A stretch of 15,816 nt of DNA. Source: Alphaproteobacteria bacterium (GTDB lineage Bacteria > Pseudomonadota > Alphaproteobacteria > Reyranellales > Reyranellaceae). Below the pieces are notes generated by a model. It worked only from the letters and a program-made list of their open reading frames with translations, searched no databases and was not told the origin of the DNA. How positions within the stretch are numbered: the first letter of the stretch is position 1; each line of letters starts with the position of its first letter. Positions 8,413 to 14,444 of the stretch are shown piece after piece. The position numbers and the translations under genes were made by a program. The stretch covers positions 1-15,816 of the forward strand of contig JABCYT010000013.1 in NCBI GenBank assembly GCA_013290035.1. Direction: 5' to 3'.

Positions 8413-9318
8413 CTAGTGGGACAGGGATTGGGGCGCCTGCTCCAGGCTCGAGACTTCGTTGGTGAGCGTCGTGCGCCGCATGTCGCGCACCTCGGCGTGA
8501 TCGTAGCGTCGGGCGCGATGCATGGTGACGCGGTTGTCCCACATCACGAGGTCGTAGGGCCGCCAGACATGGGCATAGACGAACCGTCGCTGCGTGGCGT
8601 GCTCGGTGAGGTCGCGCAGGAAGGCGCGTGCCTCGGGTACCGGCCAACCCTCGATGCCGCCGGCATGGCTGGCGAGATAGAGCGACAGCCGGCCGGTGGT
8701 GGGATGGCGGCGCACCAGGCGCTGGCGGACCGGCGCCCATTTCTCGCGCTCGGCGTCGGTGAAATCGGTGAAGCCCAGGATGCCGCGCGAAAAGATCTGG
8801 CTGTGCAGGCAGATCAGGTCGTGCACTTCGCGCTTGGTCTTGTCGTCGAGCGCGTCGTAGGCCGCGCGCATGTCGGCGAACTCGGTGTTGCCGCCGGCCG
8901 GCGGGATGTGGCGCGCCGACAGCAGCGAATATTTCGCCGGCACCGGCTTGAAGGAGGAGTCGGAGTGCCAGAGCTGGTTGCCCAGGCCGAACAGGCGGCG
9001 GCGGTCGTCGCGCGCCAGCACCTTGTTGTTCTTGTCGAGGTTGGAGATGTCGTTCAGGTCCATGCTGACCCGCCGGTCCTCGGGGGCGGCGATGTCGCCC
9101 GTGGCCTGCTCGAGCGGGCCCAGGCTGCGGCTGAACACGAGCTGCTGGTCGTCGTCAATCTTCTGGTCGTGGAACACCAGCACGCCGAAACGGTCCATGC
9201 CGGCATGGACGGCGGCGACCTCGTTCTTCAACAGCGGGCGCGTGAGGTCGAGGCCCGATACGACGCCCGCGAAGAAGGCCCGGTTCACGGGATCGATGGG
9301 TTGGATATCGATGGTCAT
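8413..9318 (-). CDS. TauD/TfdA family 2-oxoglutarate-dependent dioxygenase, TfdA-like
   Basis: A 301-residue Fe(II)/2-oxoglutarate dioxygenase. From memory of the family, it looks closer to 2,4-dichlorophenoxyacetate dioxygenase (TfdA) than to taurine dioxygenase: NQLWHSDSSF (114-123), GGNTEFADMRAAYDAL, EHATQRRFVY and DLVMWDNRVTMHRARRYD all resemble TfdA closely. The iron triad is His118, Asp120 and His267; Arg281/Arg282 in DMRRTTL are candidates for binding the 2-oxoglutarate carboxylate. TfdA cleaves aryl-oxyacetate ethers to a phenol and glyoxylate; many homologues in soil bacteria act on other ethers, sulfonates or unknown acids. No clear Shine-Dalgarno precedes the ATG, so a leaderless or very short leader is possible. 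The MBL-fold gene follows by 4 bp; the acyl-CoA synthetase gene lies 125 bp upstream on the same strand. Confidence 0.92.
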   Translation of the reverse strand: MTIDIQPIDPVNRAFFAGVVSGLDLTRPLLKNEVAAVHAGMDRFGVLVFHDQKIDDDQQLVFSRSLGPLEQATGDIAAPEDRRVSMDLNDISNLDKNNKVLARDDRRRLFGLGNQLWHSDSSFKPVPAKYSLLSARHIPPAGGNTEFADMRAAYDALDDKTKREVHDLICLHSQIFSRGILGFTDFTDAEREKWAPVRQRLVRRHPTTGRLSLYLASHAGGIEGWPVPEARAFLRDLTEHATQRRFVYAHVWRPYDLVMWDNRVTMHRARRYDHAEVRDMRRTTLTNEVSSLEQAPQSLSH

Positions 9319-9328
9319 GGTGGACCGT

Positions 9329-9338
9329 AGCCTAGCGC
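9329..9338 (-). promoter_or_regulatory. GCGCTAGGCT decamer, possible -10 region of the TfdA-like gene
   Basis: On the minus strand the ten bases GCGCTAGGCT end 10 nt before the ATG at 9318, and match the decamer at 6650-6659 exactly. If TAGGCT is a -10 element, the mRNA would begin only a few bases before the start codon. That fits the absence of a Shine-Dalgarno. No matching -35 box is seen. Confidence 0.25.
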
Positions 9339-9361
9339 GAACCGCGGCAGACGGCGAGGCG

Positions 9362-9377
9362 GAGCCGCGCGCGGCTC
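9362..9377. repeat. 16-bp perfect palindrome after the acyl-CoA synthetase gene
   Basis: GAGCCGCGCGCGGCTC is a perfect palindrome in the 125-bp gap between the acyl-CoA synthetase stop (9444) and the TfdA-like start (9318). As RNA it could form a GC-rich stem that dampens readthrough into the TfdA-like gene. No T-run follows it on the minus strand, so an intrinsic terminator is not well supported. A protein-binding site is another possibility. Confidence 0.3.
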
Positions 9378-9443
9378 ACGGTGCCGCCCTGCGGTAGGCG
9401 TGGGGGCTCGTGCCGACCATCCCAGCGGTGCGGTCCGGCAAGA

Positions 9444-11075
9444 TTACGCCGTCGGCAGCTTGTAGTCCTCGAAGTGCTTGCGCAGCGCCGTCTTCAGGAT
9501 CTTGCCGGTGGCGCCGTGCGGGATGGCGTCGACGAACTGCACGTCGTCGGGCATCCACCATTTGGCGATCTTGCCGTCGAGGAATTTCAGCAGGTCGTCC
9601 TTGGTGACGTCGGCATCGGGCCGGCGCACCACGATCAGCAGCGGCCGCTCGTCCCATTTGGGATGGCGCACGCCGATCACGGCGGCCTCGGCCACGCCCG
9701 GGCAGCCCATGGCGGCGTTCTCGAGGTCGATCGAGCTGATCCATTCGCCGCCCGACTTGATGACGTCCTTGGAGCGGTCGGTGATGACCACCGAGCCGTC
9801 CGCTTCGATCTTGCAGACGTCGCCGGTCTGGAACCAGTCGTCGTCGAGGAACTGGCTCTTGCCGTCGCCCTTCATGTAGCCCTTCACGATCCACGGACCG
9901 CGCACCACCATGTTGCCCGACACCGAGCCGTCGCTCGGCAGGTCGTTGCCGGCGTCGTCGATGATCTTCATCTCGCAACCGAACACCGGCCGGCCCTGCT
10001 TGGCGGTGATGGCGAAGCGCTCCGCCTCAGGCAGGCCGCGCTCGCCCCTGTTGAAGCGGGTGATGGTGCCGAGCGGGCTCATCTCGGTCATGCCCCAGCC
10101 CTGCGCCACCTCGATCCCGTGCTCCTGCCAGAAGCGTTCGATCATGGCGAGCGGCACGGCCGAACCGCCGATCAGGGTGCGCTTGACCGACGACATCTTG
10201 AGCTTGTTCTGGGCGCAGTATTCGAGCAGGGCCAGCCACACCGTCGGCACGCCGGCGCTCATCGTCACCTGCTCCTTGTCCAGAAGCTCGTAGATGCTGG
10301 CGCCGTCGAGCTTGGGGCCGGGGAAGACGAGCTTGGCGCCGCAAAACGGCGCGGCATAGACCAGGCCCCAGGCATTGGCGTGGAACATCGGCACCACGGG
10401 CAGGATGGTGGTGTCGGGGTCGAGCGCCAGCACCGGGCCCGAGCACATCATCATCGAATGGATGACCGTCGAACGGTGCGAGTAGAGCACGCCCTTCGGG
10501 TTCCCGGTCGTGCCCGAGGTGTAGCAGAGCGACGACGCCGTGCGCTCGTCGAAGTCCGGCCATTCGAGCGTGCCCGGCTTGTCCGCGATCAGCTCTTCAT
10601 AGCAGAGCAGGTTGGGGATCTTGGAGGACGCCGGCATGTGGGCGCGGTCGGTCATGAGCACGACGTGCTTCACGGTCTTGAGCTTGTCCCACACGCCTTC
10701 GACGATCGGCAGTAGGTTGAGGTCGACGAAGATCGCCTGATCCTCGGCATGGTTGGCGATATAGGCCACATGCTCGGGCGCCAGCCGCGGGTTTAGCGTG
10801 TGCAGCACCGCGCCGATGCCGGAGATGCCGAAATAGAGCTCGAAATGGCGGTAGCTGTTCCAGGCGATGGTGCCGACCCGGTCGCCGAGCTTGATGCCCA
10901 GCCCCTGCAGCGCCTCGGCGAGTTGCTTGGCCCGCTTGGCCGCATCGCGGTAGCCGTAGCGGTGGATCGGCCCCTCGACGGTGCGCGAGACGATCTCGAC
11001 GTCGGGATAGTAGGCGGCGGCATAGTCGATGATCTGCGAAATCAGCAGCGGGCGGTCTTGCATCAGGCCGAGCAT
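9444..11075 (-). CDS. acyl-CoA synthetase (AMP-forming), medium/long-chain fatty-acid-CoA ligase type
   Basis: A 543-residue adenylate-forming ligase that joins a carboxylic acid to CoA through an acyl-AMP intermediate. Motifs appear in the expected order: the P-loop [11 protein letters not shown] (185-195), PMFHANAWG, the A5-like [15 protein letters not shown], the hinge [15 protein letters not shown], and near the C-terminus [12 protein letters not shown] with the adenylation Lys525. The sequence style matches the AlkK-like fatty-acyl-CoA synthetase group rather than acetyl-CoA or benzoate ligases, but the acid cannot be read from the sequence. The ATG at 11075 has AAAGGGAA upstream. The gene lies 14 bp after the enolase-superfamily gene, so activation of that enzyme's product, or of a later intermediate, is plausible. 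The hydratase/dehydrogenase and thiolase elsewhere in the window could continue its degradation. Confidence 0.94.
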   Translation of the reverse strand: MLGLMQDRPLLISQIIDYAAAYYPDVEIVSRTVEGPIHRYGYRDAAKRAKQLAEALQGLGIKLGDRVGTIAWNSYRHFELYFGISGIGAVLHTLNPRLAPEHVAYIANHAEDQAIFVDLNLLPIVEGVWDKLKTVKHVVLMTDRAHMPASSKIPNLLCYEELIADKPGTLEWPDFDERTASSLCYTSGTTGNPKGVLYSHRSTVIHSMMMCSGPVLALDPDTTILPVVPMFHANAWGLVYAAPFCGAKLVFPGPKLDGASIYELLDKEQVTMSAGVPTVWLALLEYCAQNKLKMSSVKRTLIGGSAVPLAMIERFWQEHGIEVAQGWGMTEMSPLGTITRFNRGERGLPEAERFAITAKQGRPVFGCEMKIIDDAGNDLPSDGSVSGNMVVRGPWIVKGYMKGDGKSQFLDDDWFQTGDVCKIEADGSVVITDRSKDVIKSGGEWISSIDLENAAMGCPGVAEAAVIGVRHPKWDERPLLIVVRRPDADVTKDDLLKFLDGKIAKWWMPDDVQFVDAIPHGATGKILKTALRKHFEDYKLPTA

Positions 11076-11089
11076 GGCGTTTCCCTTTT

Positions 11090-12238
11090 CTACGCGTGCC
11101 GCTCGATATGCAGGCTTCTGAGATTGGCGAGCGGCTTCAGGTCAGGTTCTAGACCGAGTCCCTGGCCGTCGGGAAGCGACACGCATCCTTCGGTGACGGC
11201 CAAAAGGTCGCCCAGCAGCCCTTCGCGCAGCGGATTGGGGTTGGCGTCGACCTCGAGCCGGCCCGGTCCGCGCACGGCGGCCAGCAGGTGCAGCGAATGC
11301 ATCAGTCCGACGGCGCCGCCCAGGAAGTGCGGGCAATAGGTGCGGCCGGCCGCCAGCGCCGCCCGTGCCACCGGCAGGCAGCCGGAATGGCCGCCCCATT
11401 TGGCGGCATCGGGCTGGATGACGCCGAGGAGGCCTAAATCGATCGCGTCCTGGAAGGCGCCAGCACCGCGCAAATTCTCGCCGCCGGCAAGCCGGGTCGG
11501 GGCGGCGGCGGCAACTTGCGTCCATTCGGCCGTCGGCCGGTCAGCCGGCAAGGGTTCCTCGATCCAATCCAACCCGAACTCGGCGAGCTTCGGCGCCATG
11601 CGGCAAGCCGTTGCCAGGTCCCAGCCCTGGTTGACGTCGACCATCAGCCGTTCGCCGGCTTTCAGTTCCTTTGCCACCGGCCGCAGCGAGCCGAGATCGG
11701 CCTCCTCGCCGAAGCCGACCTTGATCTTGTAGGCGCGATAGCCCGCCGCGCGCGTGCGTTCGACGGTGTCGCGGGCGGCGCGCCCGGGATTGAGGCCCGA
11801 GGCATAGATCGGCACGGCCGAGTCGTCGGTTCCGCCCAGGGCCCGCCACAGCGGCAGGCCGCGCTTGCGCGCGCGCAGATCGTGGATCGCAAGGTCGAGG
11901 CCCGCTGCGGCGGCCGAGAGCGCGCCGGCATCGCCGCTCTGCACGCGCAGCACATGCAGCGCCCGGTCGATCTCCGCCCACAGCGTCACCGGATCGTCGA
12001 GCGACTTGCCGAGCGCGCGCGGCGCCACAATGTCGGCGAACAGGAGCGCGCGGTGCTCGGCGCTGGCGGTCGGGAAGTTCGACCAGATCTCGCCCCAACC
12101 GCGCGCGCCGTCGCTGTCCTCGACCTTGACGAATACCGCGACCCGCTCGGCCATGGTGCCGAAGGAGGTGCGGACCGGCTCCTGGATCGGCGCGCGGAAG
12201 ACGTGCGCCTCGACTTTGGCGAGGGTAGGGGACGGCAT
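11090..12238 (-). CDS. mandelate racemase/muconate lactonizing enzyme family protein (enolase superfamily)
   Basis: A 382-residue enolase-superfamily enzyme that abstracts the alpha proton of a carboxylate to give an Mg2+-stabilised enolate. It has the N-terminal capping domain (about 1-125), then a barrel with YKIKVG (acid/base Lys171 and Lys173), metal ligands Asp201 (DVNQGW), Glu227 or Glu228 (IEEPL) and Glu254 (GGEN), then Asp277 (QPDAAKWGG) and His304 (CPHFLGG). The KxK pair plus an Asp-His dyad spaced 27 residues, as in mandelate racemase, places it in the mandelate racemase subgroup (racemases and sugar-acid or tartrate dehydratases). The mandelate racemase Glu317 counterpart, just before HLLAA, seems absent, so mandelate itself is unlikely. 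The ATG immediately follows an in-frame TAG and has only a weak Shine-Dalgarno. Upstream are the tandem oxygenases; downstream is the CoA ligase. Confidence 0.92.
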   Translation of the reverse strand: MPSPTLAKVEAHVFRAPIQEPVRTSFGTMAERVAVFVKVEDSDGARGWGEIWSNFPTASAEHRALLFADIVAPRALGKSLDDPVTLWAEIDRALHVLRVQSGDAGALSAAAAGLDLAIHDLRARKRGLPLWRALGGTDDSAVPIYASGLNPGRAARDTVERTRAAGYRAYKIKVGFGEEADLGSLRPVAKELKAGERLMVDVNQGWDLATACRMAPKLAEFGLDWIEEPLPADRPTAEWTQVAAAAPTRLAGGENLRGAGAFQDAIDLGLLGVIQPDAAKWGGHSGCLPVARAALAAGRTYCPHFLGGAVGLMHSLHLLAAVRGPGRLEVDANPNPLREGLLGDLLAVTEGCVSLPDGQGLGLEPDLKPLANLRSLHIERHA

Positions 12239-12289
12239 CTATTTCGTCTCGGGATCTGCCACCTTTAGCAAGCGCGGTATGTCGCTCAC
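12239..12289 (-). other. possible 16-codon mini-ORF bridging the oxygenase and enolase-superfamily genes
   Basis: A GTG overlapping the TGA stop of the second oxygenase gene (as GTGA) opens a 16-codon frame, MSDIPRLLKVADPETK if GTG is read as Met. Its TAG stop ends on the base before the ATG at 12238. It exactly fills the 47-bp gap, and it is in frame with the enolase-superfamily gene. It could be a coupling mini-cistron, the remnant N-terminus of a longer downstream protein cut by an amber codon, or chance. No homology is recognised. Confidence 0.3.
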
Positions 12290-12301
12290 TCGGCCGCTTG
12301 C
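12283..12301 (-). repeat. 19-bp direct repeat at the 3' end of the second oxygenase gene (unit 2)
   Basis: These 19 bases are identical to 13275-13293, the matching spot at the end of the first oxygenase gene. Both read, on the minus strand, the last codons Q-A-A-E, the TGA stop and the following GCG, with a GTGA overlap in each case. Sequence outside the two copies differs on both sides. The pair marks the junction of the tandem gene duplication. Confidence 0.8.
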
Positions 12302-13281
12302 CGGGTTTCGGTGGCCAATAAGTCGTAGGTGCGCTTCTGATACTGCACCATGTAGTCGGTGTAGTAGGTCGTCGGATACTTCGGCGGCTTGTCCGGACCG
12401 ACGCAGGTCGGAACCGCGGCGATCGGCCAATCGATGTTGCCGTCGCAGAAGAAGGCCAGCGCGTAGCGCTCGCCGCCGCTCCGGTTCACCGCGCGGTGCG
12501 GCGTGGCGAGGAAGACATCGTTGGTCCAGCGCTGCAGCAATTGCCCGCCATTGACGACATAGGCGCCCGGCAGGGCGGGTGCATCGATCCACGTGCCGCC
12601 TTGCGTGCGGATCGAGAGGCCAGGCACGTCGTTGGGCGCCAGCAGGGTGAGGAAACTCGTGTCGGTATGCGGCGCGATGCCGAACTCATCGTCGAGGGCG
12701 GCGGGCTGGTTCGGATAGTGGGTCGCCCGCAGCTTGTACTGGAAGTCCCTGAACGGCTCATCGAAATAGGCCGGCGGCAGGCCGAGTGCCACGGCATAGA
12801 GCGGCACCAGCTCCCGCACCAGCCGCTCCAGGGTGTCGCAATAACCGACAATCGTCTCCCGGAAGCCGGGCAGATCCTGGGGCCAGCGATTGGCGCTGCG
12901 GAACCGCCGGTCGGCCCGCACGTCGGGATGGTCGGCCGGCAGGTCGCGCGCCACGAACAGCGCCTCGTTCAGGTTGGCCTTGGTGACGGTCTGCACCGTC
13001 GAGGTGCGCAGTGTATCGCCGCGCATGGGCAGGTAGCCGACATTGTGCCGGTCGATCCTGATATCCATCTTGCGGTCGAGCGGCAGGGCGTGGAAGCGCG
13101 CGGCCTGGCGGAAGGTCTCGCGGATCAAGGCGTCCGACACGCCGTGATTGACGATGAAGTAGAAACCGATCTCGGTCAGGGCGAAGCGCAGCTCGTCAGC
13201 AGCACGCTTCATCGCGCCGGGCTCGCCTGCGAGATAAGGCCCCAGATCGACGACGGGGATGGCTTGCGACAGCGCGCTCAC
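12286..13281 (-). CDS. isopenicillin N synthase-like 2-oxoglutarate/Fe(II) oxygenase, copy 2
   Basis: A 331-residue oxygenase of the isopenicillin N synthase/2-oxoglutarate-Fe(II) family. It has the N-terminal DIOX_N region (AIPVVDLGPYLAGE, then FYFIVNHGV at 41-49) and the jelly-roll core with iron ligands His205 and Asp207 (HTDTSFLTLL) and His262 (TPHRAVNRSGGERYAL). The RxS motif for the 2-oxoglutarate carboxylate reads Arg272-Tyr-Ala274, so the Ser is replaced. The GTG start at 13281 is chosen because it overlaps the upstream TGA by 4 nt and gives the N-terminus that aligns with copy 1. A longer open frame upstream runs antiphase through copy 1 and is not coding. About 76% of 310 aligned residues match copy 1. 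Differences cluster at residues 48-83 and 169-198, which suggests changed substrate or partner contacts. The reaction is unknown. Confidence 0.9.
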   Translation of the reverse strand: MSALSQAIPVVDLGPYLAGEPGAMKRAADELRFALTEIGFYFIVNHGVSDALIRETFRQAARFHALPLDRKMDIRIDRHNVGYLPMRGDTLRTSTVQTVTKANLNEALFVARDLPADHPDVRADRRFRSANRWPQDLPGFRETIVGYCDTLERLVRELVPLYAVALGLPPAYFDEPFRDFQYKLRATHYPNQPAALDDEFGIAPHTDTSFLTLLAPNDVPGLSIRTQGGTWIDAPALPGAYVVNGGQLLQRWTNDVFLATPHRAVNRSGGERYALAFFCDGNIDWPIAAVPTCVGPDKPPKYPTTYYTDYMVQYQKRTYDLLATETRQAAE

Positions 13282-13293
13282 TCGGCCGCTTGC
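13275..13293 (-). repeat. 19-bp direct repeat at the 3' end of the first oxygenase gene (unit 1)
   Basis: This is the partner of 12283-12301. Here the GTG within the repeat is the working start codon of the second oxygenase, while in the other copy the same GTG opens only a 16-codon frame. That asymmetry suggests the duplicated block ran from one stop/start junction to the next. Confidence 0.8.
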
Positions 13294-14258
13294 GGATAGA
13301 CCGCATCGTAGTTCCGCTTCTGGTACCAGACCATGTAGTCGGTGTACCAGGTCGTTGGATACTTGGGCGGCTTGTCGGGGCCGACCGTGGTCGGCACGGC
13401 GGCGACCGGCCAGTCGATGTTGCTGTCGCAGAAGAACGGGATGGCGTAGCGCTCGCCGCCGCTTCGGTTGATGGCGCGGTGCGGCGTGGCGAGGAAAACG
13501 TCGTTGGTCCAGCGCTGCAGCATCTGGCCGCCATTCACGACATAGGCGTCGGGGATCGCGGGCGCATCGATCCACTTGCCGCTTTGCGTGCGGATCGAGA
13601 GGCCCGGCACGTCGTTGGGCGCGAGCAGGGTGAGAAAGCTCGTGTCGGTATGCGGCGCCAAGCCGAACTCGTCCTCGACGGGGCCGTCCTGGTGCGGATA
13701 GTGCGTCATGCGGAGCGAGTATTGGGGCTCCTTGAACGGGCCGTCGAAATACTCGGCCGGCAGATCGAGGGCGCGGGCGTAGAGCCGCACCATCTTCTGC
13801 ACCAACCGTTCCAGCGTGTCGCAATAGTCGACGATGGTCTCGCGGAAGCCCGGCAGATTCTGCGGCCAGCGATTGGCGCCGCGGAAGCGGCGATCGGCCA
13901 GCACGTCGGGATGATCGGCCGGCATCTCGCGCTTGACGAAGAAAGCCTCGTTGAGATTGGGCTTGGTGCCGGTCTGGATCGTCGAGGTGCGCAGCGTATT
14001 GCCGCGCAGGGGCAGGTAGCCTGTGCTGTTGAGGTCGATCTTGAGCTCGAGCTTCTTGTCGACCGGCTGCTCATGGAAGCGCTTCACCTGGTCGAACACG
14101 CTCCGGATCTTCTCGCGCGGCACACCGTGATTGACGATGAAGTAGAAGCCGATCTCGGTGAGCGCAAAGCGCAGTTCCCGGGCCGTGCGGTCGAGCGCGC
14201 CGTCCTCGCCGGCGAGGAACGGGCCGAGGTCGATGACGGGAATGGTCTCGGTGGCCAT
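13278..14258 (-). CDS. isopenicillin N synthase-like 2-oxoglutarate/Fe(II) oxygenase, copy 1
   Basis: A 326-residue paralogue of the following gene. Its N-terminus reads MATETIPVIDLGPFLAGED, with FYFIVNHGV at 38-46. The iron triad is His203, Asp205 (APHTDTSFLTLL) and His260 (TPHRAINRSGGERYAI), and Arg270-Tyr-Ala272 stands where RxS is usual. The family includes isopenicillin N synthase, plant ACC oxidase and gibberellin-type oxidases, and bacterial members of mostly unknown role that hydroxylate, desaturate or cyclise small acids. True isopenicillin N synthase is not implied: no other beta-lactam genes are present. The ATG at 14258 has AAGGAG at 14264-14269. It is the first gene of the minus-strand run toward the MBL-fold gene and overlaps copy 2 by 4 nt. 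A conserved C-terminal block, DKPPKYPTT then YTDYMV, is shared by both copies. Confidence 0.92.
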   Translation of the reverse strand: MATETIPVIDLGPFLAGEDGALDRTARELRFALTEIGFYFIVNHGVPREKIRSVFDQVKRFHEQPVDKKLELKIDLNSTGYLPLRGNTLRTSTIQTGTKPNLNEAFFVKREMPADHPDVLADRRFRGANRWPQNLPGFRETIVDYCDTLERLVQKMVRLYARALDLPAEYFDGPFKEPQYSLRMTHYPHQDGPVEDEFGLAPHTDTSFLTLLAPNDVPGLSIRTQSGKWIDAPAIPDAYVVNGGQMLQRWTNDVFLATPHRAINRSGGERYAIPFFCDSNIDWPVAAVPTTVGPDKPPKYPTTWYTDYMVWYQKRNYDAVYPQAAE

Positions 14259-14263
14259 GGGTA

Positions 14264-14320
14264 CTCCTTACACGAGGCTCCAAGGAGCAACGATAATGCC
14301 ATGGTCGCGCTGTGGTCCAG
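14264..14320 (-). promoter_or_regulatory. weak promoter candidate and Shine-Dalgarno for the oxygenase-led gene run
   Basis: On the minus strand AAGGAG (14264-14269) sits 5 nt before the ATG at 14258 and is a good Shine-Dalgarno. Upstream, CTGGAC (14315-14320) and ATTATC (14292-14297) are separated by 17 bp and form a weak sigma-70-like pair. The rest of the 186-bp divergent gap to 14444 holds no clear operator, and GGGGAAAG at 14433-14440 is the likely Shine-Dalgarno of the MscS-family gene. Confidence 0.3.
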
Positions 14321-14444
14321 TGCGCGCCACCGCGCGCCGGTGTCGCCCTTTATGTGAATTTCGCCGAGCAGCCCATGGCCCGTCGTCTGGCGGCTTCGGA
14401 CTATTTGGCCTAGGGTTTGCCGTCTATCGCGCGGGGAAAGAACG

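Noticed and set aside
8413..9318. A mobile herbicide-degradation (tfd) gene cluster
   Set aside because: No tfdB-F genes, transposases or plasmid functions are visible, and base use matches the neighbours. The TfdA-like gene looks like a resident chromosomal homologue.
9362..9377. Rho-independent terminator after the acyl-CoA synthetase gene
   Set aside because: The palindrome is strong but no T-run follows on the minus strand. It is listed only as a palindrome.
13282..13824. N-terminal extension of the second oxygenase to about 512 residues
   Set aside because: The extra part lies out of frame inside the first oxygenase gene and has no family resemblance. The GTG at 13281 aligns with the paralogue start.
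13278..14258. Beta-lactam biosynthesis suggested by the isopenicillin N synthase-like oxygenases
   Set aside because: No ACV synthetase, acyltransferase or other beta-lactam gene is present. The family name covers many unrelated bacterial oxygenases.
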